From positions 62,001 to 126,000 of the forward strand of contig NZ_FOET01000004.1 in NCBI RefSeq assembly GCF_900110735.1: a stretch of 64,000 nucleotides of DNA, written 5' to 3'. Positions 50,585-58,341 of the stretch are shown in pieces. The notes under the pieces are model-generated. The model saw only the letters and a program-made list of their open reading frames with translations. It did no database searches and was not told the DNA's origin. How positions within the stretch are numbered: the stretch's first letter is position 1; each line of letters starts with the position of its first letter. The DNA is from Streptomyces radiopugnans. GTDB taxonomy: Bacteria; Actinomycetota; Actinomycetes; Streptomycetales; Streptomycetaceae. The position numbers and the translations under genes were made by a program.

Positions 50585-52402
50585 ATGGATCCCGTGGAGA
50601 CCGTCCGGACCCGTCTGCTGCGAGAACTCGCCGGCACCGGCACCGGCGCAGGCGCCGCTCCGGAGGCGGCCGAGGCGCTCGCCGGCTCGCTCGCCCCCGA
50701 CGCCACCTGGCCGGACGTCGACTACGCCCACCGCGCGGACGGCTCGGACTTCCCACCGCTGGACCATCTGCCGCGGACCCTGGCACTGGCGCTCTCGCCC
50801 TCGCCGGAGCACCGGGCCGCCGCCCTGAACGCCCTGGAGGCGTGGTACCGCGCCGACCCCCGCAGCGGCAACTGGTGGTACAACGAGATCGGCGTGCCGT
50901 GCCTGGTCGGTGACATCCTCCTGGCACTGGCCGACCGGCTGGGCTCCCGGCAGCGCGCCCGCTGGGGGCGGTGGCTCGCCGATCGCGCGGGTCCGGTGGA
51001 GATGACCGGGCAGAACCTCGTCTGGGCCCAGGGGATCGTGCTGCGCCGCGGCCTCCTGCTGGGCGACGGCGAGCTGACCGCTTCGGCCGTCCGCCGTATG
51101 TCGGCGGTGCTGCGGACGACCGACGGCGAGGGCATTCAAGAGGACTTCAGCTTCCACCAGCACGGACCGCAGCTGTACTCCGGCGGCTACGGCGCCTCCC
51201 TGACGGCCGACCTGTCCCTGTGGATCCACGCGGTGCACGGCACCCCGTGGGCCTTCGGCGCGCGTGAGGTCGGCCTGTTCACCGACTTCCTCCTGGACGG
51301 CCAGCAGTGGGCGGTGCACGGGGACGGCTTCGACTTCACCGCCATGGGCCGCGAGATCACCCGTGCCGAGGCGCACCGGGCGGGCGGCGCACTGCGCACC
51401 GTGATCCGCAGGCTGTCGGCCGCCGGCGCGCCCCGGCTGGAGGAGCTGGCAGCGTTCGACGCGCGTCTGGCCGCGGTGCGGGCAGGCGGCTCTCCCGCCG
51501 GAGCGGCCGGTCCGGTCGGCTGCCGCGCCTACCCCCGCTCGGACTACCTGGTGCACCGCCGGCCCGCCTGGTCGGTGTCGGTGCGTATGTCCTCCACCCG
51601 CACCGTCCCCACCGAAAGCCTCAACGGAGAGAACCTGCGGGGCCGGCACCTGGGTGACGGCGTGGCCGCGATCCGGGTCGGCGGTGGTTCCGAGGACGGT
51701 TACCGCGCCGTTCTGCCTCTGTGGGACTGGGCCCGGCTCCCGGGCGTCACGGCCGAGCAGTGCCCCGATCCGGCGGCCCTGTCCCCCCGTCCCGACGGTG
51801 AGCGCGGCGCCTCGCCGGACACCGGTGTCTGGTCGGACGGCCGGCACGGCATCGCCGTGATGCGGCTGGCGGGCACGGACCGCTTCACGGACGGCTGGAA
51901 GGCCTGGTTCTGCTTCGACGACCTCTTCGTCGCGCTCGGCACCGGCATCACCGCCCCGTCGGCGGGGCACCGGGTGCTGACCACCGTCGACCAGCGGCTC
52001 GCGGAGGGCCCGCCGGTCGTCGCCTCCCACCCGGACGGGCCACGCTGGGTGCACCACGGCCGCACCGGCTATGTGCCGCTGTCCGGTCACGGCTCGCTGT
52101 GCTCGCGGGTGGAACACCGCACCGGCAGCTGGGCGGACGTCACCGCGACCGGCTCCCCCGAGCGGCTGTCGGCATGGGTGTTCCACATCGGCTTCGACCA
52201 CGGGCCGCGTCCGGACGGCGCCGCCTACGCGTGTCTGGTGCTGCCCGGCGCGGACCGGGCGTCCACCGCCGAGCGGGCTCGCACCCCCGGTGTCACCGTG
52301 CTGTCGAACACCCCGGGCAGGCAGTCCGTGCGGTGCGACCGCAGCGGGGTCACCCTCACCGCCCACCGCGGCGCGGACGGACCGGTGCTCGCGCCGGGCT
52401 GA
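50585..52402 (+). CDS. PL8-like polysaccharide lyase without signal peptide
   Basis: A 605-aa protein related to polysaccharide lyase family 8 (hyaluronate, chondroitin or xanthan lyases). The alpha-toroid catalytic part shows NWWYNEIGVP (Asn region) and EDFSFHQHGPQLYSGGYG (catalytic His and Tyr). The beta-sandwich half follows from about residue 310, including TESLNGENLRG. No signal peptide or lipobox is visible at ATG 50585 and no better upstream start exists, unlike most PL8 enzymes. It may be cytoplasmic and act on imported oligosaccharides, or be exported in another way. It follows the pectate lyase by about 110 bases and may be co-transcribed. Confidence 0.82.
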   Translation: MDPVETVRTRLLRELAGTGTGAGAAPEAAEALAGSLAPDATWPDVDYAHRADGSDFPPLDHLPRTLALALSPSPEHRAAALNALEAWYRADPRSGNWWYNEIGVPCLVGDILLALADRLGSRQRARWGRWLADRAGPVEMTGQNLVWAQGIVLRRGLLLGDGELTASAVRRMSAVLRTTDGEGIQEDFSFHQHGPQLYSGGYGASLTADLSLWIHAVHGTPWAFGAREVGLFTDFLLDGQQWAVHGDGFDFTAMGREITRAEAHRAGGALRTVIRRLSAAGAPRLEELAAFDARLAAVRAGGSPAGAAGPVGCRAYPRSDYLVHRRPAWSVSVRMSSTRTVPTESLNGENLRGRHLGDGVAAIRVGGGSEDGYRAVLPLWDWARLPGVTAEQCPDPAALSPRPDGERGASPDTGVWSDGRHGIAVMRLAGTDRFTDGWKAWFCFDDLFVALGTGITAPSAGHRVLTTVDQRLAEGPPVVASHPDGPRWVHHGRTGYVPLSGHGSLCSRVEHRTGSWADVTATGSPERLSAWVFHIGFDHGPRPDGAAYACLVLPGADRASTAERARTPGVTVLSNTPGRQSVRCDRSGVTLTAHRGADGPVLAPG

Positions 52403-52548
52403 CGGAGCGTCCGCGGGCCCGTGGCCGCGGCGGCGCGGAGCCAACGGAAGTTATCCGTCCGGCAACGGTCGTTCCACGGAATGGCCCTGCCCACGGCACA
52501 GGCCGTAGTCTCGACCTATCATCAGGTGACGACCGTTCGGAGGGCACG

Positions 52549-53169
52549 GTGGCCGAGGCCTCTCACGACTCCCTGGACGAGGTCCTGGAGCGACTGGACG
52601 CTCTGTCCGAGGACAGAGGGCTCACCCGCGACGACGTCCTGGACCTCGGTGAGCTGTCCGCCGCCACCGGCCTCGGCACGAGGGAGATCCGCACCCTGCT
52701 GAGGGGCGGAAGGGTGCGGGAGCGCAAGGTGGGGGAGATCGCACCCCGGCGGGTGAACTTCCTGTACGAGCGGCGTCTGAGGGAGAGCGGAAGGCGGCCG
52801 GCCGACATCGTCGGCGAGGTGGCGGCCGGCCTGGGGGTGACCGGTGTCTGGGCTCGCAGTCTCCTCCATGGCGAGAAGTGCCCCAACGTGCCGCACCTCG
52901 CCGCGCTGGCCGACTACTTCGGGGTGCCGCTGACGTTCTTCACCGACTCCCCCCGCGACGCGCTGACCCGTGAACTCCGGCCGGTCGTGGGCCGGCTGGA
53001 GTCGGATCCGGTCAGGGGGGAGCCCGACCCCCTGACCGCTCTCGTCGGGGAGCACGGCACCAGGGCGATCGCCGCCCGCGGCGGCGGGCGTGCCCTCACC
53101 CGTGCCCAGCGGGAGGCCATCGCCAGGTTCGTCGCCGACTTCGTCGCGGACTCGGAGCCCGGGCGATGA
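52549..53169 (+). CDS. XRE-like helix-turn-helix protein
   Basis: A 206-aa protein with a C1/Cro-type HTH in the middle (DIVGEVAAGLGVTGVWARSL then NVPHLAALADYFGVPLTFFTD). An extra helical N-terminal segment of about 75 residues reads LSAATGLGTREIRTLLRGGR, itself HTH-like. GTG 52549 has CGGAGGG just upstream. It is the first of four tightly coupled genes; its stop overlaps the next ATG (ATGA). XRE proteins of this kind are typically partnered by the ImmA/IrrE protease that follows. Confidence 0.85.
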   Translation: MAEASHDSLDEVLERLDALSEDRGLTRDDVLDLGELSAATGLGTREIRTLLRGGRVRERKVGEIAPRRVNFLYERRLRESGRRPADIVGEVAAGLGVTGVWARSLLHGEKCPNVPHLAALADYFGVPLTFFTDSPRDALTRELRPVVGRLESDPVRGEPDPLTALVGEHGTRAIAARGGGRALTRAQREAIARFVADFVADSEPGR

Positions 53170-53765
53170 TGAAGGAGGGCAGAGGACACAGGGGCATCGG
53201 CAGGAGCACCCGGAAGGCCATGGACGGACTCGCCCGCCGGCTCATGGACGGCCTCAGCCGCGATCCCGGACTGGAGGTGCCCACGGACGCCGAGTCGCTG
53301 TGCCGGGCGCTGTGCCGGGAGATGAGCGTGCTCCGGGGGCGCCCTCTCGAACTGAGGGTCGAGGAACTGCCGCGCGAGGTGGGCGGCATCACCGGCCTGA
53401 TGCTGTCCCTGGAGGAGCGGGACGTGATCCTCGTCGAACGCCGGGTGGAGGCCCCGCAGAAGCCGATCATCGTGGGCCACGAACTGTGGCACCTGCACCA
53501 GGGTCACAGCAGCTACCTGAGCCACGTGGAGGGCGGTGCCGCCGCCCGCATGCTGTCCCCCGCGGACCGCCTCGGTGACGGCGCGGTGCTGTGCGCCGCG
53601 GCCCGCAGCCACTGCGACGCGCGGGAGGAAGGGGAGGCCGAGGCGTTCGGCGTGCGCCTGTACCGGGATTTCCGCAGATGGCTCGTGGACGATCCGCTGG
53701 CCCCCCGTCCCGCCCGTACCGACGCGGTCGTCACCCGGCTGCGGACGACCCTCGGCCCCCGGTGA
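53166..53765 (+). CDS. ImmA/IrrE family metalloprotease-like protein
   Basis: A 199-aa protein with the zinc-protease motif GHELWHLHQGH (HExxH) at about residue 101 and the downstream acidic region REEGEAEAFGVRLYRDF that supplies the third ligand. In ImmA and IrrE the protease cleaves an XRE repressor to release gene expression. The upstream gene encodes such an XRE protein, so a two-part switch is likely. It is coupled on both sides by ATGA and GTGA overlaps. Confidence 0.88.
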   Translation: MMKEGRGHRGIGRSTRKAMDGLARRLMDGLSRDPGLEVPTDAESLCRALCREMSVLRGRPLELRVEELPREVGGITGLMLSLEERDVILVERRVEAPQKPIIVGHELWHLHQGHSSYLSHVEGGAAARMLSPADRLGDGAVLCAAARSHCDAREEGEAEAFGVRLYRDFRRWLVDDPLAPRPARTDAVVTRLRTTLGPR

Positions 53766-55027
53766 GGCGACCGGACCCCGTGGACGCCTCCGAAGACGTC
53801 ATCCCCCACATCTACTACCTCGCGGCGGCCGTGGCGCTGCTGCCCCTGTTCCTCAAGATGCGGTCGATCATCCGCGCGCGGCACGAGTCGCTGCTCCGCG
53901 TGGTGAGCCTTCTGCTGATCATGGCCTTTCTCGTCCTCGCCTCCGCGGCCCCCCAGAGCATCGCCCTGATCAACCGGACCACGGGCGTGGCCAACATCGC
54001 GGCGCCCTGGGTCTACAGCCTGCTCACCGCGTTCAGCGCCTGCTGCCTGCTGATGCTCATCGCGTGGCGGGACGGGATCAGCCCGGCGGCCAGCCGCGCG
54101 ATGCGGTCGGTCATCGTCGTGTACTCACTGGTCATCGTCGCGCTGTGGGTGCTCTTCGCGCTCGGCGATCCCGATGTCGAGCGACTGCGCGACTTCGACA
54201 CGTACTACGCCAACGAGCCGTACCTGCGCGAAATGATCATGCTCTACATCGTGGCCCACACCGTCGCCGACATCGTGAACTTCGTGCTGCTGCGGTCCTG
54301 GGAGCACCGGGTGCGCCACGTCGACGCCTGGCTCCGCGCCGGGCTGCTGCTCATGGGCGCCGGTTACATCACCACCCTCGGCTTCAACGGGCTCAAGCTC
54401 GCCGCGGTCGTCGGCCGGTGGAGCGGCCACGATCTGGACTGGCTCAGCACCCAGGCCGCCCCGCTGCTCGGCGCCGCCGGTTCCATCGTCATCGGCGCGG
54501 GCTTCCTGATACCCCACGCGGGCCAGGCCGCCCACGAGTTCTGGCGGGCCGGGCTGCGCCACCGCAGGCTCCTGCCCCTGTACCGGTTGCTGAAGCAGCA
54601 CGTTCCGGCCGGTCCTTCCACGCTCGTCGGCAAACCGGACATCCACACGTCCCTGACGATCCGGGAGAAGGAGATACGGGACAGCCTCTACATCCTGGCC
54701 CCGTACCTGGACCACGAGTTGCACCGCCGGGCCCGCCGGGCGGTCCTCGACCCCGATCCCGTGCTCGGGGAGGCGCTCGGCCGGCGGTTCGCACCCCGGG
54801 AGGCCGAGGGGGTCGCCGGCGCCGTGGCCCTCGTCGCCGCCATCGCCGCCCGGGCGGAGGACCCGGGCAGGGGCGCCGAGTGGAGGAGCCCCGACAACCT
54901 GCTCCGCGACGTCGAAGCCGTCTCCAGGGCACTGCGCCGTCCCGATACCGTCGAAACGGTCCACCGCAACGTGGCCGCCAGGCCGGAGAGCACCCCCACG
55001 GCATGGAACGACACCCCCGCACCATGA
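53762..55027 (+). CDS. MAB_1171c-type (DUF6545) seven-helix membrane protein
   Basis: A 421-aa protein with seven predicted membrane helices in the first 240 residues (first YYLAAAVALLPLFL, last LGAAGSIVIGAGFLIP) and a cytoplasmic C-terminal domain of about 180 residues containing the conserved EIRDSLYILAPYLD motif. It matches the actinobacterial family annotated MAB_1171c putative transporter; no transport activity is established. GTG 53762 overlaps the protease stop (GTGA); a GTG six codons later is an alternative. Confidence 0.85.
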   Translation: MRRPDPVDASEDVIPHIYYLAAAVALLPLFLKMRSIIRARHESLLRVVSLLLIMAFLVLASAAPQSIALINRTTGVANIAAPWVYSLLTAFSACCLLMLIAWRDGISPAASRAMRSVIVVYSLVIVALWVLFALGDPDVERLRDFDTYYANEPYLREMIMLYIVAHTVADIVNFVLLRSWEHRVRHVDAWLRAGLLLMGAGYITTLGFNGLKLAAVVGRWSGHDLDWLSTQAAPLLGAAGSIVIGAGFLIPHAGQAAHEFWRAGLRHRRLLPLYRLLKQHVPAGPSTLVGKPDIHTSLTIREKEIRDSLYILAPYLDHELHRRARRAVLDPDPVLGEALGRRFAPREAEGVAGAVALVAAIAARAEDPGRGAEWRSPDNLLRDVEAVSRALRRPDTVETVHRNVAARPESTPTAWNDTPAP

Positions 55028-56430
55028 GATCCGCCATAGTCCTCGGCGGCAGCCTGGCCGGCATGCTCGCGGCCCGCGCCCTGGCCGACTTCGCGACCGT
55101 CACCGTCGTGGAGCGCGACGCCCTCCCCGACGGTCCCGGGCCCCGCAGGGGACTGCCCCAGGCACGGCACACCCATGTGCTGTGGTCCGGCGGCGCGAGG
55201 GCCGTCGAGGAGTTGCTGCCCGGCACTGCGGACCTGCTCCGTGGGCGCGGAGCGCACTACGTGCCGGTGCCCACCGACATGGTCGTCCTCAGCCCGCGGG
55301 GGTGGTTCCGCCGCTGGGAGGAGTCGCACCACACGCTCCTGTGCAGCCGTGAGCTGCTCGACTGGGCCGTACGCCGGCAGGTCCTCGGCCACGAGCGCGT
55401 CACCGCCCTGGAGAACACCACCGCCGACGGTCTCCTCGGCGGCGCGGACGCGGTCACCGGTGTCCGCGTCCGCCGGGCGGACGGCACCGAGGACACGCTC
55501 ACCGCGGACATGGTCGTCGACGCCACCGGCCGCGCCTCCCGCGCCTCCTCCTGGCTGCGGGACCTGGGCCTGCCCGCTCCGGCCGAGCGGAGGATCGACC
55601 CGGGCCTCGTCTACGCCAGCCGTGTCTTCCGGGCCCCCGCCGCCGTACGCGCGCTGGGACGCTTCCCCACCGTCATCGTCCAGGCCGACCCCCGGCAGGC
55701 CCCCGGGCGGGGCGCCTCGCTCGTCATGATCGAGGACGGGCGCTGGATCGTCACCCTGTTCGGGACCCGCGGAGGCGAACCGGACGGGGACGCCGACGCC
55801 TTCACCGGCTTCGCCCTGGAAGCGCCCCGGCACCCGATCGTCGGCCGGCTCATCGCGCACGCCGAGCCCCTCACCGAGGTCACCCTCACCCGTTCCACCG
55901 CCAACTACCGCCGCTACTACGAGCGGATGCGACGCTGGCCGGAGGGGTTCGCCGTCCTCGGCGACGCCCTGGCGGCCTACAACCCCAGTTACGGGCACGG
56001 GATGTCCACCGCGGCCCAGAGCGCCGTCGCCCTGCGGGACACGGTCAGGCGCCGCGGCTGGGGGAGCCCGGGGCTGGCCCGGCGCGTCCAGCGGGCCGTG
56101 GCCGGGCCGGTGGACACCGCGTGGGTCCTGGCCGTCGGCCAGGACGTGCTGTACCCGGGCGCCACCGAGCACGGCCCCACCCTCCGCGACAGGGCCGCGG
56201 CCGCCTACGTCGACCGGCTGCTCCACACCGCGACCGGCAACGGCTGGGTGGCCCGCCGCGTCACCGACGTCACCTCCCTGGAACGCCCGGTGTCCGTGCT
56301 GGGCGACCCCCGCCTGCCCCTCGCCGCGCTCCGCGGGCCCCGCCGTCCGCAGCTCGGCGGGCCTCCCCTCACCGGGGAGGAGACAGCCGCCGCCGGCTTG
56401 TCCGCTCCGTCCGTCACGGCTTCGGACTGA
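55024..56430 (+). CDS. FAD-dependent monooxygenase/oxidoreductase
   Basis: A 468-aa flavoprotein. The N-terminal dinucleotide fold reads AIVLGGSLAGMLAARALA (a GGSLAG variant of GxGxxG) with VTVVERD at the end of strand 2. The second FAD motif is FAVLGDALAAYNPSYGHGMS. The middle region has MVVDATGRAS. This group of PHBH-like flavoproteins recurs with MAB_1171c and ImmA/IrrE genes in actinomycetes. It starts in an ATGA overlap and is the last gene of the four. Substrate unknown. Confidence 0.9.
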   Translation: MRSAIVLGGSLAGMLAARALADFATVTVVERDALPDGPGPRRGLPQARHTHVLWSGGARAVEELLPGTADLLRGRGAHYVPVPTDMVVLSPRGWFRRWEESHHTLLCSRELLDWAVRRQVLGHERVTALENTTADGLLGGADAVTGVRVRRADGTEDTLTADMVVDATGRASRASSWLRDLGLPAPAERRIDPGLVYASRVFRAPAAVRALGRFPTVIVQADPRQAPGRGASLVMIEDGRWIVTLFGTRGGEPDGDADAFTGFALEAPRHPIVGRLIAHAEPLTEVTLTRSTANYRRYYERMRRWPEGFAVLGDALAAYNPSYGHGMSTAAQSAVALRDTVRRRGWGSPGLARRVQRAVAGPVDTAWVLAVGQDVLYPGATEHGPTLRDRAAAAYVDRLLHTATGNGWVARRVTDVTSLERPVSVLGDPRLPLAALRGPRRPQLGGPPLTGEETAAAGLSAPSVTASD

Positions 56431-56473
56431 CCGGTCGCCGAACGCCCCTCGGCGGTGCCGCCCCCGGCCCCGC

Positions 56474-57103
56474 CTACGGCGGGTCCGGGGCCCCGCGGTC
56501 GGAGGGCGCCCCGCGAAGGAGCCTCCACACCTCCTCGGCGGCCTGCTCCGCCGCGGGCCTGCCGGGCATGGCGACCCACCGGGTGAACACCCCGACGAAC
56601 GCCCCGGCGAGGTAGTGGGCGCGCAGTTCCAGGAGCGGAGCGGCTCCGCTCCCGTCTCCGCCGTCGGCCGCCCCCAGCTGGGCCGCCACCTCCTCGGCCA
56701 GCAGTTCCCTGAGCCGGTTGACGAAGCGCGCGGACCCCCCGGGCCCGAGCATCCGCCGGTACAGTGTCGCGTTCGCCTCCACGTGGCGGAACAGCTCCGC
56801 CAGTTCGCCCGGGGCGCTCCGTGCGGGGTGCGTCAGCGGGCACCGGGCGGCCGCGCGGGCGAGCCGGCCGACTTCCTCCTCCATGGCGTCCAGGAGCAGG
56901 GCGTCCCGGTCGCGGTAGTGCTGGTAGACGGTCGCGCGGTTGACCGTGGCGCGTTCCGCGATGTCGGCGATGGTCATGGAGTCGACGTCCCGTTCCGCGG
57001 CGATCGCCAGCGCCGCCTCCCGGAGCAGGGCGCGGGTCCGCAGTACACGAGGATCCACACGGTCGGCGGGCAGTGTCCTCTGCTTCGGCACGTCCGCCAG
57101 CAT
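56474..57103 (-). CDS. TetR/AcrR family transcriptional regulator
   Basis: A 209-aa repressor with a clear N-terminal HTH (MTIADIAERATVNRATVYQHYRDRDALL read across two lines of the domain, about residues 42-68) and a variable ligand domain. ATG 57103 begins MLADVPKQRTLPADR. Upstream in-frame sequence is AT-richer promoter DNA, not coding. It is divergent from the DsbA-like gene and both probably respond to the nested dyads between them. Confidence 0.9.
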   Translation of the reverse strand: MLADVPKQRTLPADRVDPRVLRTRALLREAALAIAAERDVDSMTIADIAERATVNRATVYQHYRDRDALLLDAMEEEVGRLARAAARCPLTHPARSAPGELAELFRHVEANATLYRRMLGPGGSARFVNRLRELLAEEVAAQLGAADGGDGSGAAPLLELRAHYLAGAFVGVFTRWVAMPGRPAAEQAAEEVWRLLRGAPSDRGAPDPP

Positions 57104-57194
57104 ATCCACCGGACGACAAGCGGTGCCTATGCGACGTGTGTCGCTCAGTGGCCGGGTTCGGAACCGGACGGCGGCTCCGGACGGCCGGAGCTCA

Positions 57195-57234
57195 CTAAAC
57201 AACACACGTTGCTTAGACAACTTGCGTCGTTTAG
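57195..57234. promoter_or_regulatory. Nested dyads between tetR and dsbA-like genes
   Basis: CTAAAC (57195-57200) pairs with GTTTAG (57229-57234), and inside them GTTG (57208-57211) pairs with CAAC (57218-57221), in an AT-rich patch directly upstream of the DsbA-like ATG. It is a good TetR operator candidate that would cover the DsbA-like promoter. Confidence 0.6.
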
Positions 57235-57243
57235 TCTTTCGGC

Positions 57244-58200
57244 ATGCGAATCGAGATCTGGGCGGACGTCGTCTGCGCGTGGGCGTACATCGGCAAACGG
57301 CGCCTGGAGCGGGCGCTGCCCGGCCGAAGCGGTACGGAGGTCGTCTGGCGGCCCTTCCGGATCGACCCGACCGCCCCGGCCCGGGCCGTTCCGCTGGAGG
57401 AAGCACTGCGCGACCCCCTCATGGACGAGGCACTGCGCGCCTGCGCGCCGGGGCTGTCACCGGCGCGGAATCGGGCGCGGATCTCGCGGGTGGCCGCCCG
57501 CGAGGGCCTGGGGCCGCCCTGGGGCTCCAGGTGGCGCGTCAGCAGCCACGGCGCCCACCGGCTCATCGCCCTGGCCTACGAGCACGGCGGCCCGTCCGTG
57601 CAGGGCGCCGTGGCCGAAGGCGTGATGCGCGCGAACTTCGTCGAGGGCCTGGACATCGGCGACCGGGCGGTCCTCGGCGAGGTGGCCGCGGCGGCCGGCT
57701 TCCCCCTCGGCGCGGAGCTGCTGGACGGCGAGGCGGGCGAGGTCCTCGTGCGCGAACTGCTGCTGCGGGGCAAGGCCCGGGGGGTGCGCACCTCGCCCAC
57801 CATCGTCGTGGGCGGCCGGGCGCTGGCGGGCGCCCAGCCGCCGGAGGCCATCGCGGACTTCCTGCGCGGCGGCGAGCGCGAGCGCCCCGTTCCCGCCGAG
57901 GTCGAGCGGATGCGGTGGGCCGAGTCGCTCATGGACCAGCGCGACCCGCTGGGCGCCCTGGTGATGCTGCGTCCGCTGCTGGAGGAGTTCGGCGAGGACC
58001 GCGGGGTCCGGCTGCTGGCCGCCCGGGCCTGCTTCGCCTCCGCCCAGCTGAACCGGGCCCGGGCCGCCCTGGAGTCGCTGGTCGGGGAGTTCCCGGGCGA
58101 CCTGTGCGTACGGAGGCTGTACGGACGCGCTCTGGAACGCCAGGGCCGCGACGAGGAGGCCCGTCCCCATCTGCGGCTGGCGGCCGCCGCGGACGGCTGA
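57244..58200 (+). CDS. DsbA family (FrnE-like) oxidoreductase with C-terminal repeat domain
   Basis: A 318-aa protein. Residues 1-215 are a FrnE-like DsbA domain: MRIEIWADVVCAWAYIGKRR at the start, and GVRTSPTIVVGGRALAGAQP (cis-Pro loop and last strands) near residue 185. The active-site motif usually reads CPWCYIG; here it is C-A-W-A, so only one Cys (residue 11) is left. Residues 220-318 form a helical TPR-like tail (LLAARACFASAQLNRARAAL). No signal peptide. Dithiol oxidation looks unlikely; a monothiol, isomerase or glutathione-type activity is possible. Confidence 0.85.
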   Translation: MRIEIWADVVCAWAYIGKRRLERALPGRSGTEVVWRPFRIDPTAPARAVPLEEALRDPLMDEALRACAPGLSPARNRARISRVAAREGLGPPWGSRWRVSSHGAHRLIALAYEHGGPSVQGAVAEGVMRANFVEGLDIGDRAVLGEVAAAAGFPLGAELLDGEAGEVLVRELLLRGKARGVRTSPTIVVGGRALAGAQPPEAIADFLRGGERERPVPAEVERMRWAESLMDQRDPLGALVMLRPLLEEFGEDRGVRLLAARACFASAQLNRARAALESLVGEFPGDLCVRRLYGRALERQGRDEEARPHLRLAAAADG

Positions 58201-58237
58201 GGACCCGGTCCGGCGGCGGGCGCCGTCCGCCCGGAGA

Positions 58238-58289
58238 GGCGGAGCCCCGCGGCCGGCCGTGCGCGGACGGCCGGCCGCGGGGCTCCGCC
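58238..58289. terminator. Bidirectional terminator hairpin
   Basis: The arms at 58238-58260 and 58267-58289 form a perfect 23-bp stem with a 6-base loop, between the DsbA-like gene and the opposing PL9-like gene. Confidence 0.85.
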
Positions 58290-58341
58290 GGTGGGGCCTA
58301 CGCCCGCTGCCCGCCCGGCCGGCAGACCGGGCGGGCAGCGG

